Source: Flavobacterium sedimenticola (GTDB taxonomy: Bacteria; Bacteroidota; Bacteroidia; Flavobacteriales; Flavobacteriaceae). Taken from it: a DNA stretch of 64,000 bases. Positions 36,143-44,842 of this stretch are shown one piece after another (position 1 is the stretch's first letter; the number at the start of each line of letters is the position of its first letter). The translations under genes and the position numbers were made by a program. The notes under the pieces were generated by a model. The model worked only from the letters and a program-made list of their open reading frames with translations. It searched no databases and was not told the origin of the DNA. Where the stretch lies: the NCBI RefSeq assembly GCF_030053345.1, contig NZ_JASGBP010000009.1, forward strand, positions 57,947 through 121,946, given 5' to 3'.

Positions 36143-37027
36143 TTAAATATAATTTGGATAATGCTTTTTAACAAACTCCGGCAACCATTCTAATATTTCC
36201 ATCAATAGAAAAGTATTAGATAAAAAAGGGAGTTTCAATGTAGCCTCATCCGATAAATGGGAATACTCGCTGGTAGATTCTTTAAGTTTTCTAAAAGCCG
36301 ATTTAATACTTTGAGGTACAGGTTTGTTTAATTTATGTCCATTAGTATCTCTGTCTTCCATAAAACGAGTACACGATTCTAAATTGGGTTTGTTCTTCTT
36401 TGTTGCATCAAAGAAAGCGGTTGGAATACAAGGGATAGGGTTGTTAAGTGACTTAAATACAGCCTCTAATAAATCTCGTTGTACATTGAGATTTTTTTTG
36501 GCATAATCAGTATTGTTCAAGACGGTAATAATCTCAATTAACAACGGCTCATGAGTTTTGGCCATGATATTTAAATCGAAAGGTGCAAAAGCTTCATCGT
36601 AGCTCATTCTGAGTGTTCTGTAATGAGACTGTGCTATTTCATCTTTAATAAACTGAAACATAACTCCTCTGTCTTTTTCAGTCTTTTGAAAAATCCTGGC
36701 ATTGCCGTCTAATGCCTCAAATCGTTCTATAAAACCGGTATTGACACAGTAGGGGATGTGCTTTTTGTTTTTTTCCGACCATTGCGTAATATCTTTGATG
36801 GCTTTAAAAACAAAATTATCTTTTTCAACTTCTTGATCTTCTTCAATTTTTCCTTTTCCGTCAAGAATAACAAACTCAATGGAAGGATTATTTGTAAGCA
36901 CTTCAAAACCGGTCTCCCAATCCAAACGGTACACTATGTTTAAATTGCTCAATCTTCCAACGCCAACTAGAGATTGACAGTAGTCTTCTTTGTCATCCAC
37001 TAATAAAACCTTTATAATTGCTGCCAT
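36143..37027 (-). CDS. response-regulator-like protein with unknown output domain
   Basis: A 294-residue protein whose first ~125 residues are a two-component receiver: KVLLVDDKEDYC (acid pair Asp11, Asp12), VILDGKGK (phospho-acceptor Asp56), a Thr near residue 97 and IFQKTEKD (Lys115). All key receiver residues are in place, so phosphorylation is plausible. The remaining ~165 residues have no DNA-binding domain that I recognise (landmarks RTLRMSYDEAFAPFDLNIMA and FLLMEILEWLPEFVKKHY). It starts 2 bp after the stop of the methylase-like kinase gene, making the two an obvious pair. Confidence 0.75.
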   Translation of the reverse strand: MAAIIKVLLVDDKEDYCQSLVGVGRLSNLNIVYRLDWETGFEVLTNNPSIEFVILDGKGKIEEDQEVEKDNFVFKAIKDITQWSEKNKKHIPYCVNTGFIERFEALDGNARIFQKTEKDRGVMFQFIKDEIAQSHYRTLRMSYDEAFAPFDLNIMAKTHEPLLIEIITVLNNTDYAKKNLNVQRDLLEAVFKSLNNPIPCIPTAFFDATKKNKPNLESCTRFMEDRDTNGHKLNKPVPQSIKSAFRKLKESTSEYSHLSDEATLKLPFLSNTFLLMEILEWLPEFVKKHYPNYI

Positions 37028-37029
37028 GA

Positions 37030-39531
37030 TTATCTTGGTAAAGAGATTATAAATTCTACATTATGCGGTAAAATTTCATTACCAACATTATTATTCAACA
37101 TGATTTTTCCTTTGTGATTTTTTATGATTTGTCCTATCAAAAAACCACCAAATCCACTGCCAACATCGGCTTTAGTTGATTTTCCTTTGGCAAGAAAATC
37201 TTCGATTGTAAATTGAGGAGGTAGCGATTTTCCGTTATTTCTAACAGACAGTTCTATGAAACTTTTATCCTTTTTACGGATTTCAAGCCAAATAGTTGGA
37301 TTCATTTTCAGGTCTTTAAAGCCATGTTTAATGGCATTATCAATTAGATTGTGTAATACAATTTTTAACTGACTCTCATCGGCAATTAAATTGGTTACTC
37401 CGCCCGATACCTTTATGGTTACATTTGAGTATTCCCCTTTTATTTGATTGAGTATCGCTTTTAAATCAACCTCTTTTTTATGGGGATTAGCAATTGTGAT
37501 CAATTGAATAGCTTGTTCAAGTATGTAATCAATATCGGTTAAAGAGCGTTCCATACGAGCCAAAGTACTTGCTAAAGTGTATCGTTCAATAGTTTCAGGA
37601 CCATCATCTTCAAAAATCGGCACTATAGTTTCGGCTAAATCTAAAGTTTGCTGAGTAGTAATTTTAGTGTTTAAAAAGTGTTTTAAAGCCGCAAAATCAT
37701 TTCCTAAACCGGCGGTAGGTTGTTTTAGGGAATGCTTTAATGTTTTTATAAAGTCAAGTTCCCTGTCTGAAACAGCTTCGTTCTTTCTTTGTATGACCTC
37801 ATTATTTCTTAATTCCTGCAGTAATAATTCCCTTTGTATTTCCAAGGAAGGTATTTGAACCTCTATTTTGAGTAAATCATTTAAACGTAATAAGGGAACT
37901 TGAGACGAACCACTGGTATAGAGATTAAATTGTTTTAATACATAAGGTTGCAACAGTTCTAGGGCTAAGTATTCATCAAATACAATGGATGGGTTGGGTT
38001 TAAGCCAATGAATAAAGTTGCCTATTACAAAATTTTCGTTTTCGGGTAAAACATTGGCTTTAACGTTTTGATTGATGGCACTTAGTGCTAAGCCACCTTT
38101 GACAAGGCTCAATTTTTCAAGCGCTAATTGGTCTGCATCAATACCAATGGCGTCTGCGGACGGTGTAAAATAAATGCTGTTTTTATTTAAATCGCTATTC
38201 CGAATTAATTTATACTCACCACCGGAGTAGAAACTACTCGTTTTATAATTAAGATTTCTCCCCGTCTTTTTATCTGACAACAGATGTCCTAAAGTATAAA
38301 TTTCATAACCTTCTTTTTTTTCAAAGGGCTTAGTAAATAGATAACTTGTTGGCAGTAAATTATAATAATCAGGTACTATGTTTTCAGGACTAACCTCTAT
38401 TGAATATTCTTGAACAACATTTTTATCATTAATTGTTTTGGCTACAGTGGATAGTTCAGGTAGCGAAAGATGAGAAGTATTCACAAAAAATAGCTTGTCT
38501 TTTGATGTTCGTCTAAAATCAAAAAGGAGTAAAGCCATTTTTACACCGGTATTTTCAATGATACCTGTTGGTAATTCTACTACAGTATCCAAAAAATTAG
38601 ACTCTGTAATGATTCTTCTTGCTTCTATGTGGCGCTTGTTTGAAGAGGTTAAACTACCTACAGCAACGAGTAACACAGCAATATCCAGTTTCTTTTGTTT
38701 GGTTGTTATTTCATTTAAAACTGCTGTAAATTCAATAGGTGTCGGTTCAAACGATCGCATTCCTAATGGTGGAATTATGATTTCGGTTCTTAAAGGTGCG
38801 TCTGTAACCTTTGATTCTTTGATAAAATGACTGTTGTATACTGTAGCAAGAAACTCATTAAAGTTTTTAACCTCACGGGAGATATAACTGTCGGCACTAT
38901 CATCCAATATTTGAAACAAAGAACTACTATTTTCTTTAAGAATTTTAAGTAAATAATAGTTGGCAAAATAGCTGTTAGTGATGATAGTATTATGAAGCTT
39001 GCTAAAACAAGTAAGTTGGGCTAATAGGGCAACAAATCCATCATTGAGTATGCCGTAATGGATTCTTTTGGAATGAGATTCCTGTAACAAATACCAATGG
39101 CATAATTTATATAATGCCTCTAATTTTGCCTCGTAAGATTTGTTGCTTTCGCCATACTCAGCTATAGGTTCCTGTACAAGGTTTTCGTCGTCCAGTTTGT
39201 CTAACAACTCATTAATGCCTTGTTTTAAAGGTTCAAAAGGCAAAATAGAATTTGTTATGCTGTTATTACTGTAATTATGAACCAAATTATTCCTAACTTT
39301 TTGAAACAAAAGAGTAGCGAGGTCATTTTTAACCAAGTTAACTTTCCCGTTGTCTCTCGTAAATAAATTGGGATAATTTCCAACTCTTGCAGCAATTTGA
39401 GTGGCATGAATAGGCACATTGTCTTTACGAACATAAAGCTGCTGGCTGTTTATTACTTCCGCAATTTCACTGGTAGACATGGGTTTGCCATTTGTTTGGA
39501 GCACCTGTTCTATAGCTTCGTGTAAAGTCAT
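37030..39531 (-). CDS. histidine kinase fused to HARE-HTH, methylase-like and specificity-like regions
   Basis: An 833-residue mosaic. Residues 1-75 are a HARE-HTH winged helix (LHEAIEQVLQTNGKPMSTSE). Residues 130-345 follow the type I/N6-methylase pattern: the motif-IV place has IIIPPLGM (251-258) instead of NPPF, then ESNFLDTVVELPTGIIENTG and VKMALLLFDF. Residues 400-580 resemble an HsdS TRD plus linker (YTLGHLLSDKKTG, IPSLEIQRELLLQEL). The tail is a histidine kinase: H600-x-L-x-x-P, N-box NLIDNAIKHG, G1 changed to NNGKSLP and G2 GSGFGGFLIG. The methylase part looks catalytically dead; the kinase looks usable. It is cotranscribed with the response regulator. Confidence 0.8.
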   Translation of the reverse strand: MTLHEAIEQVLQTNGKPMSTSEIAEVINSQQLYVRKDNVPIHATQIAARVGNYPNLFTRDNGKVNLVKNDLATLLFQKVRNNLVHNYSNNSITNSILPFEPLKQGINELLDKLDDENLVQEPIAEYGESNKSYEAKLEALYKLCHWYLLQESHSKRIHYGILNDGFVALLAQLTCFSKLHNTIITNSYFANYYLLKILKENSSSLFQILDDSADSYISREVKNFNEFLATVYNSHFIKESKVTDAPLRTEIIIPPLGMRSFEPTPIEFTAVLNEITTKQKKLDIAVLLVAVGSLTSSNKRHIEARRIITESNFLDTVVELPTGIIENTGVKMALLLFDFRRTSKDKLFFVNTSHLSLPELSTVAKTINDKNVVQEYSIEVSPENIVPDYYNLLPTSYLFTKPFEKKEGYEIYTLGHLLSDKKTGRNLNYKTSSFYSGGEYKLIRNSDLNKNSIYFTPSADAIGIDADQLALEKLSLVKGGLALSAINQNVKANVLPENENFVIGNFIHWLKPNPSIVFDEYLALELLQPYVLKQFNLYTSGSSQVPLLRLNDLLKIEVQIPSLEIQRELLLQELRNNEVIQRKNEAVSDRELDFIKTLKHSLKQPTAGLGNDFAALKHFLNTKITTQQTLDLAETIVPIFEDDGPETIERYTLASTLARMERSLTDIDYILEQAIQLITIANPHKKEVDLKAILNQIKGEYSNVTIKVSGGVTNLIADESQLKIVLHNLIDNAIKHGFKDLKMNPTIWLEIRKKDKSFIELSVRNNGKSLPPQFTIEDFLAKGKSTKADVGSGFGGFLIGQIIKNHKGKIMLNNNVGNEILPHNVEFIISLPR

Positions 39532-39548
39532 TTCTTTTTTAATTACTG

Positions 39549-39589
39549 TGCAAATTTACAATCTTAGTATGCAGCATAAGTGCACAGTT
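39549..39589 (-). promoter_or_regulatory. promoter/operator element upstream of the methylase-like kinase
   Basis: A perfect -7 box TAAATTTG (TAnnTTTG) lies at 39558-39551 on the minus strand, 19 bp before the start codon. Upstream is an operator-like region with the palindromes TATGC-T-GCATA (39568-39578) and GTGCAC (39580-39585). No good -33 TTG is present, so the palindromes may bind an activator or repressor, possibly the WYL protein. Confidence 0.6.
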
Positions 39590-39591
39590 CC

Positions 39592-40596
39592 TTAATATAA
39601 TTGATTTAATTTTTTTATTCGATTAGAAATTGTGGTAACCAATTGCTCTGGGCTTAGTATTCTGACCTTCTCTCCAAAAGACAGTAATCGCATTTCAAGT
39701 TCATAGTTTAGAATAACCTCAATTGTAACCTCTAAGGAGCCATCTCCTAGCACTTTTGATTTCTGACTGCCGTGTAAGGGTTTTGTCTGCACATAAGGAG
39801 CCTGTTCTTTGTCAAAGTGCAGCACTACTTTTTCTGCCTCCTTTCCCGGTTCTTTGGAAACCCCAATGATTTCGTCAAAAAACTCAAACCAATCGGTTTC
39901 ATCCTTTTTGTACAAATGATTGGCTTTTTCAATGTTCTTTATTCTATCGAGTGCCAAATTCCATTGAGGAACGTCATTATATTCATTGTAACCAAAAACA
40001 AACCAACGGTTGTTGTATTGCTTCAAAAAATAGGGGTGGAAGTAAATTTCATATTCCGCTTTGCCAAAGGGTGCATAGGTAATCTTTAAAACCGTTTTAT
40101 TAACTATCGCATTAAAGAGCGGGGTAATATATTCATACCCTTTATAATCAATATTGGTCTCAAGTGAAATTACTTTTTGTTCGTGGTTCACCAGTCCAAA
40201 CTTATCATTCAATAAGGGCCCTAATTCATTAATCCATTCAAATTCAGGACTGCCTTCAAAACGTTGCAGTATGGCAATGGCATTTTTCAATTGTTCCGCT
40301 TCAGTATCGTTCAGCGGACTCTTATTAATAGAGAAGTTTTTATCAGCATAACGATAATAAAAACCGTTAGCCCCTTTGTAAGTTTCAATGGGAGCATTAT
40401 ACCCCGATTCGCTTCGCATAAAACTTATGTCTTTGCGCAAAGTTCGTATTTCAACTCCGGAGCTTTTAGGGTCATATTCCAATATAGCATCATTAACCGC
40501 TACAAGCAGGTCATCTATACTGTATTCTTTTCCATAATTTTGAAAACAGCGATCAAGTTTGTTGTAGCGTATAATTTGATGTTTAGTAGTAATCAT
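39592..40596 (-). CDS. WYL-domain transcriptional regulator
   Basis: A 334-residue regulator: an N-terminal helix-turn-helix (KHQIIRYNKLDRCFQNYGKE, YSIDDLLVAVND, RTLRKDISFMRSE) and a C-terminal WYL domain (LKITYAPFGKAEYEIYFHPY followed by FLKQYNNRWFVFGYN). WYL domains sense nucleic acid or nucleotide ligands, and such regulators (BrxR/CapW-like) control many defence loci. Start ATG 40596 is chosen because the more upstream ATG (40623) lies inside a clear promoter -7 box. It is the first gene of the restriction series, 60 bp before the kinase, and likely controls it through the shared operator. Confidence 0.85.
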   Translation of the reverse strand: MITTKHQIIRYNKLDRCFQNYGKEYSIDDLLVAVNDAILEYDPKSSGVEIRTLRKDISFMRSESGYNAPIETYKGANGFYYRYADKNFSINKSPLNDTEAEQLKNAIAILQRFEGSPEFEWINELGPLLNDKFGLVNHEQKVISLETNIDYKGYEYITPLFNAIVNKTVLKITYAPFGKAEYEIYFHPYFLKQYNNRWFVFGYNEYNDVPQWNLALDRIKNIEKANHLYKKDETDWFEFFDEIIGVSKEPGKEAEKVVLHFDKEQAPYVQTKPLHGSQKSKVLGDGSLEVTIEVILNYELEMRLLSFGEKVRILSPEQLVTTISNRIKKLNQLY

Positions 40597-40616
40597 AAGT
40601 TGGATAGGAGTATCAC

Positions 40617-40647
40617 CAAACATACCAAAAATCTCTCACTCATGCAA
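40617..40647 (-). promoter_or_regulatory. promoter of the WYL regulator
   Basis: Bacteroidota-type promoter: -33 TTG (40647-40645), 20-bp spacer, -7 box TATGTTTG (40624-40617), with a leader of about 15-20 nt to ATG 40596. It rules out the upstream ATG as start. Confidence 0.65.
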
Positions 40648-40674
40648 TCAATAGTAGTAGGTATTTTCGACTAT

Positions 40675-42204
40675 TTAATTCTTCGAAATATTAATTGGTA
40701 ATCCAATCTTAAGCCCGAAATTCATATCATCATCAGGGTGCTCATTTAAATTAAGTCTACTCATAAATAATTGTATGGCAACAATATTCTTTTTGTCTTT
40801 TGATTTTAAATTAATTAATATTCCGCTTTCCAGCGGGTAAGCCTCCTTATTTAACAATGCATCGTTTTTGGAATATCCAATCTTTGTGAATAGTCCTGCG
40901 ATATTAATAGGTGCGTAATATAATTCTAAATTAAAATTGGTAAATGTTCCATACTCATAATTTCGATTATTCTTATTAATGTACCCCGTTCTGGTTTTAT
41001 TAACTTCAATCGGAACACCATTCACATTTTCGGATGAATACGTGAAACTATAATCATTTTTATCATATTCAACAAAATTATTTGATCTTCCTAAGCCAAT
41101 AGAAGGTCTGATTAACACAAAAGATTTATTTTTCCACAAGAAAAGATAATTCCATCCTATGTTTATACCAAACAAATCACTTCGTATTTCTTGAAATCGA
41201 TTCTTAAAGCTTATTGTGTTTTCTGCATTTTGATTGTAAATGTCAAAACTTTGTCTTTCATAAAAAGGGCTTACCCCAAAATAGTTGGTCTGTGATGCTG
41301 TCCAATATTTTTTAAATGTTGCAATTTCTAGTTTGTTGTTCTCACTTTCGTAATTTTCGAGTTTAGAATAAGCTACTTCATAATCAGTTAAAAGTTTTTC
41401 AATTTTGAAATTTTCGGGTATGTCGCAGGTTTTTATAATTTTTTCAACATGATTCTTTTCAATGATAAGGTCATATTTTACTTTATTTTCTTTATTAAGA
41501 ATATTAACTAAAGCGTCATAGTCTACTATTTCAGGTTTCATCTTATAATACTTACGCAATTTTTTCAGTAAGCGGTCTTTATTTTTTGTGGTAAAGGCTG
41601 TAGTATTAAATTCATAAGTCTTGATTTCTGCAATTTTATTCAATAAGTCTTTTTGTTTTCGAAAGGAATCTTTATCAATTGAAACGTGCGGTAAATCAAA
41701 CAATTCCATAATGATTTCGGCTTCCATTATTCCATAATAAACACTGTCCGCCAATGCTCTGCTTTGAATTTTGTTTTGTATCAGTGCTCTTTGTGTATCA
41801 ATATCATTTGGAATATCTAAATGCTCAACACTGAAAAACTTAGAGTTCCCGCCTAAACTGAAGAAGAAATTTGTGGTTAATTTACCCTTTTTACTACCAT
41901 CACTTTCATCAAAAATAAAAGCACCACTATTAACAGAAAACTTTCCATCTAAAGTCATGATAAACGAATTTTTACTATAAAGTTTTCCACTTGCATTGAG
42001 CTCTGTGTTGTCCTCTTTATACTCATAACTAATACCTTGCTTGACGTTATCGTCTCCTAGGACCATAAAATTTAATTCACCAATAATAAGAGAATCAAAA
42101 GCAGTAGTGCTTAGTGGTTTTTTAACACTTATTGATTTTTTTTCCTGACAGTATCCAATTAAACAATTCGTTAATAAATAAAATATTAGTAATCGTGTTC
42201 TCAT
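40675..42204 (-). CDS. hypothetical exported protein, possible outer-membrane barrel
   Basis: A 509-residue protein I do not recognise. It has a signal peptide (MRTRLLIFYLLTNCLIGYCQ), a lysine-rich helical middle (about residues 110-300) and a C-terminal third made of alternating strands (LFGINIGWNYLFLWKNKSFV, LIRPSIGLGRSNNF, FNLELYYAPINIAGLFTKIG). These look like an outer-membrane barrel, although it ends in ISKN, not in an aromatic residue. It lies upstream of the WYL gene on the same strand, but a separate promoter is found between them, so it is probably not part of the defence operon. Confidence 0.6.
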   Translation of the reverse strand: MRTRLLIFYLLTNCLIGYCQEKKSISVKKPLSTTAFDSLIIGELNFMVLGDDNVKQGISYEYKEDNTELNASGKLYSKNSFIMTLDGKFSVNSGAFIFDESDGSKKGKLTTNFFFSLGGNSKFFSVEHLDIPNDIDTQRALIQNKIQSRALADSVYYGIMEAEIIMELFDLPHVSIDKDSFRKQKDLLNKIAEIKTYEFNTTAFTTKNKDRLLKKLRKYYKMKPEIVDYDALVNILNKENKVKYDLIIEKNHVEKIIKTCDIPENFKIEKLLTDYEVAYSKLENYESENNKLEIATFKKYWTASQTNYFGVSPFYERQSFDIYNQNAENTISFKNRFQEIRSDLFGINIGWNYLFLWKNKSFVLIRPSIGLGRSNNFVEYDKNDYSFTYSSENVNGVPIEVNKTRTGYINKNNRNYEYGTFTNFNLELYYAPINIAGLFTKIGYSKNDALLNKEAYPLESGILINLKSKDKKNIVAIQLFMSRLNLNEHPDDDMNFGLKIGLPINISKN

Positions 42205-42700
42205 ACCTATTATCGTTTTAAAAGTTACAGTGCCGGGAGTATTCCCAAAGAATACCCGTTGGTCTCTTTCCTATATCGTGTGGTATTTAAACATCGTAAA
42301 GACGTTTTTAAAGATACGCAAACCGAGGCTACGGAGGTATAATGCCGACGGAATTTTACACTTTAGCGATTTTCGCGGGCGGTTTATCGATAAAAGCAGC
42401 GTCACCACCCCAAAATCGTTTACCCGGTTCCGTAGCTTCGGGAAACGAAGGCATCCCTTGGTGCCCACATTTTGTTTTTGCAAAATAGGTATGCAAAACG
42501 TGCACATCCTATTTTTTTTTGAAAAACATGCGCACAAACCTTGCACATACTTTTTAGATTTAAAAAACATGCGCACAAACCATGCACATACTTTTTAGTT
42601 TTGAAAAACATGTGCACAATATTTTCGCTTGTTTTTTCGTTTTAATAGTCATGCACTTACCTTGTAACAGATTGATATACAAGGTTTAAATTTGTATGAT
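42205..42700. repeat. intergenic region with 41-bp tandem repeats
   Basis: No gene seen. Two full 41-bp units (42521-42561 and 42562-42602) and a partial third (42603-42619) share AAAAACATGCGCACAAACC and TGCACATACTTTTTAG. A GTGCAC-like half site recurs in each. A near-perfect hairpin lies at 42234-42259 (GTATTC-CCAAA-GAATAC). A -7-like TAAATTTG is at 42687-42694 directly before the XRE gene. Confidence 0.8.
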
Positions 42701-43258
42701 ATGAGAAGAAAATCTGAGGAAATAAAGGGCTTGCTGGGGTTTTCCCAAGACGAAATGGCCAAGCTTTTAAATTTGCACCGCTGTTCGGTATCCCGTTTTG
42801 AGTCGGGGAAAGGACATTTTCCACACCATGCCACGGTACTGCTGGGCGCCATGCTCACTTACATCCAATCGCCCGAAGCCGCGGCCGACCGGCCCGCTAT
42901 GCTGCAGGAGCAAGAGGTACAGCAGGCCGAGAAATTGGAGAAACTGATTAAAGAAAACGAATACCAATACGAGCGGCTGAGCCGCCTGTTGCACAAGGCA
43001 CAGACCCGCTATTCGCATGCGGAAAAAGCCGCGAAGCTCCTGTATTTCTTGAAAGAACACGCCGAGGTGTTGCCCGAAGTAGCCCCGGAGGTGTTGCAAA
43101 TGTTGGAGCGTAGGGTAGCGGCTACGCTGCAAAAGCAAGGGAAGGCCGCGGTCCTGGAATTGGAATTGCAGGTCGATTTATTGGTGTACCAAAAAATGCT
43201 GCTGGAGCGCAAACGGCACCAAATGGCCGGGAAGCCCAATGCGAATAAGGCATCATAG
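42701..43258 (+). CDS. XRE-family helix-turn-helix regulator with coiled coil
   Basis: About 185 residues. The N-terminal HTH is clear: IKGLLGFSQDEMAKLLNLHR followed by CSVSRFESGKG. After it comes a long Glu/Lys/Gln-rich helical region, probably a dimerising coiled coil (QAEKLEKLIKENEYQYERLS). ATG 42701 is chosen; the TTG at 42692 overlaps a TAAATTTG -7 box. The target is unknown, but 41-bp repeats with GTGCAC-type half sites directly upstream could be its own operator. The base composition is richer in G/C than the defence island before it. Confidence 0.8.
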   Translation: MRRKSEEIKGLLGFSQDEMAKLLNLHRCSVSRFESGKGHFPHHATVLLGAMLTYIQSPEAAADRPAMLQEQEVQQAEKLEKLIKENEYQYERLSRLLHKAQTRYSHAEKAAKLLYFLKEHAEVLPEVAPEVLQMLERRVAATLQKQGKAAVLELELQVDLLVYQKMLLERKRHQMAGKPNANKAS

Positions 43259-43393
43259 CTGTGTTTATATTGTGATTTCGTCATGCATTTTGTTAAAATT
43301 GTATCAAAATAATACTAAAGTTTTCTTAAAATAGATTTTTCGGCACAGTGTTCGTCCATGGCACTCCATCATTAATTTAAAAAACTTTTAATC

Positions 43394-43804
43394 ATGGAGT
43401 ATTCAATTTCCAATTTAACGCAGGTTACCGATTGTAACGCGTTATTAGCCTGGGCGGCCCGAGAAAGAGCCGACCTGAATTACAAAAAAATCACCAACGA
43501 GCGCGTGACCCAAAAGTACGCCGAGACTTCGGAGGGGCTGGATGCCGAAATCCTGGGGGTTATTGCCGAGATTGCCGCCACCGAGACCATCATTGCCGCC
43601 TTGCCCGAAGGGCCTTCTAAGGAAGCCGCGATGGACAAAAAAACCACACTCGAGTACCGCAAGTTTGTATTGGAGAACCGCAAAGAGAATTACGGCACGG
43701 TAGCCTTGCTGCAGAAAGAATCGGAGCTGGGACGTGTAGAACGGGAAATGGCCGAGGTTGATGCCTTTGTGATCGCCGTAGAGGCAAGGAAAGCAGCGTT
43801 ATAA
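43394..43804 (+). CDS. hypothetical small helical protein
   Basis: A 136-residue, mostly helical protein without signal peptide or membrane segment (TQVTDCNALLAWAARERADL, ILGVIAEIAATETIIAALPE, LGRVEREMAEVDAFVIAVEA). The heptad-like pattern suggests a coiled coil. I do not recognise a family or function. It follows the XRE regulator by 135 bp on the same strand and is closed by a terminator, so it may be a target of that regulator. Confidence 0.7.
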   Translation: MEYSISNLTQVTDCNALLAWAARERADLNYKKITNERVTQKYAETSEGLDAEILGVIAEIAATETIIAALPEGPSKEAAMDKKTTLEYRKFVLENRKENYGTVALLQKESELGRVEREMAEVDAFVIAVEARKAAL

Positions 43805-43826
43805 AGGCTGCCTTTTTATGAGAGAG

Positions 43827-43855
43827 AAGTTGTCCGATGGGCAACTTTTTTTTTT
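43827..43855 (+). terminator. rho-independent terminator
   Basis: Stem AAGTTGTCC / GGGCAACTT (9 bp, one G-U) with a GAT loop and a run of ten T, 23 bp after the preceding stop codon. Confidence 0.9.
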
Positions 43856-43856
43856 G

Positions 43857-44070
43857 GGGGTTCTCGATACGCCCTGCGGGCTACTCGAACGGTCGGTTCT
43901 CGATACAATTTTCACTTCGTGAAAATCACTCGAACTGACGAGAGTCGTTTTAATTTGTCACGTGATAAATTCCAGCAGCGTCACTTCGAGTGATTTACAG
44001 CTACAAAAATTGGCATTTTTGTAGCTGTAAATAGTATCGAGAAGCGCCCTTCGGGCTACTTGAACTGACG
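43857..44070. repeat. variable-core palindromic repeats
   Basis: Copies with ends TTCTCGATAC and CACTCGAAC: one with the core GCCCTGCGGGCT (43861-43890) and one with AATTTTCAC/TTCGTGAAAAT (43896-43940). An inverted copy at 43978-44045 has a core ACAGCTACAAAAAT / ATTTTTGTAGCTGT, and another short copy reaches 44070. Confidence 0.85.
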
Positions 44071-44104
44071 GTTAACGGGAATGCAAAAGAGCATGAGACC
44101 CCCT

Positions 44105-44139
44105 AAAAAAAAACACACCTTTTAGGAGTAAAAGGTGTG
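44105..44139 (-). terminator. terminator after the small lipoprotein gene
   Basis: Perfect 11-bp stem CACACCTTTTA / TAAAAGGTGTG with loop, followed on the minus strand by nine T. It lies 22 bp after the lipoprotein stop codon. Confidence 0.85.
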
Positions 44140-44161
44140 CTATAGGAAAACGACCGCCGTA

Positions 44162-44842
44162 TTAGTTTAATCGAATGTCAAAATGGCCATCGCTATTGCT
44201 GTTGGGAACTGTAACACTGCGTACGGTTAAGTTTTTACGGGCTGTTTCAGGAGAAAAGCCGATAAAATTAAAGTTCTCGTCGTACAACGGTTGGGCATCA
44301 CTCACCGAGGTTTGCATGCGGAATACCGAAGCCGCTTGCGGCGCGCCCGGGAAGTACATATCGCCAAACCCAAAGTTTACCAGTTCGTATTCGCTCACAA
44401 AATTGGTGTATAAGGAACCGGTTTTGTAGGCATCGGCTTCATTAGACCAGACATAGGCAAACGTATTCACATCGAGTATGGCGGCATAGGGTTCGCGGCT
44501 GTTAATGTTAAAACGGGCTGTGCCGTTGGGCAACACGGTTATGGTACCGTAATCTTCCATGCCGCCACATAACAAAATTTGATCGTTAGGGAGGTAAAAG
44601 AAAAAGAGGAACAATTGATTGTTGCTCACCGTAAAGGCTCCTTGGTTGGGGTTGCCATCGCGTAGGGTAGCCGAATGATACTGTTGGGTAACGGTGTTTC
44701 TAAACTCCGGATTGCGGAGAAGCTCCTGCACTTGTTTTTTAAAAACGGCTTTTTGGGCCGCATCGTCTGAGGTGTTTTCCGATTGGCTGCAGCTCAGGAA
44801 AAAGAGGGCTACAAAGGACAGTAAAAGAATTCTTGTTTTCAT
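44162..44842 (-). CDS. hypothetical lipoprotein
   Basis: A 226-residue lipoprotein: signal MKTRILLLSFVALFFLSC with the lipobox cysteine at residue 18, then a Ser/Asn/Asp-rich linker. The body has alternating strands and helical pieces (QVQELLRNPEFRNTVTQQYH, LFLFFFYLPNDQILLCGGME, YGTITVLPNGTARFNI). No known domain is recognised. It is probably attached to a cell-envelope membrane. It is monocistronic, with its own terminator, and has a 582-bp non-coding region upstream that holds repeats. Confidence 0.75.
   Translation of the reverse strand: MKTRILLLSFVALFFLSCSQSENTSDDAAQKAVFKKQVQELLRNPEFRNTVTQQYHSATLRDGNPNQGAFTVSNNQLFLFFFYLPNDQILLCGGMEDYGTITVLPNGTARFNINSREPYAAILDVNTFAYVWSNEADAYKTGSLYTNFVSEYELVNFGFGDMYFPGAPQAASVFRMQTSVSDAQPLYDENFNFIGFSPETARKNLTVRSVTVPNSNSDGHFDIRLN

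Noticed and set aside
37030..39531. Calling the 833-residue protein an active DNA methyltransferase
   Set aside because: The catalytic NPPF/DPPY motif is missing (IIIPPLGM) and no SAM motif I is visible.
17887..40623. Prophage or integrative element with integrase
   Set aside because: No integrase, transposase, relaxase or phage structural gene is visible in or around the island.
42230..42617. Overlapping open frames in the repeat region before the XRE gene
   Set aside because: They simply translate the 41-bp tandem repeats and exist on both strands.
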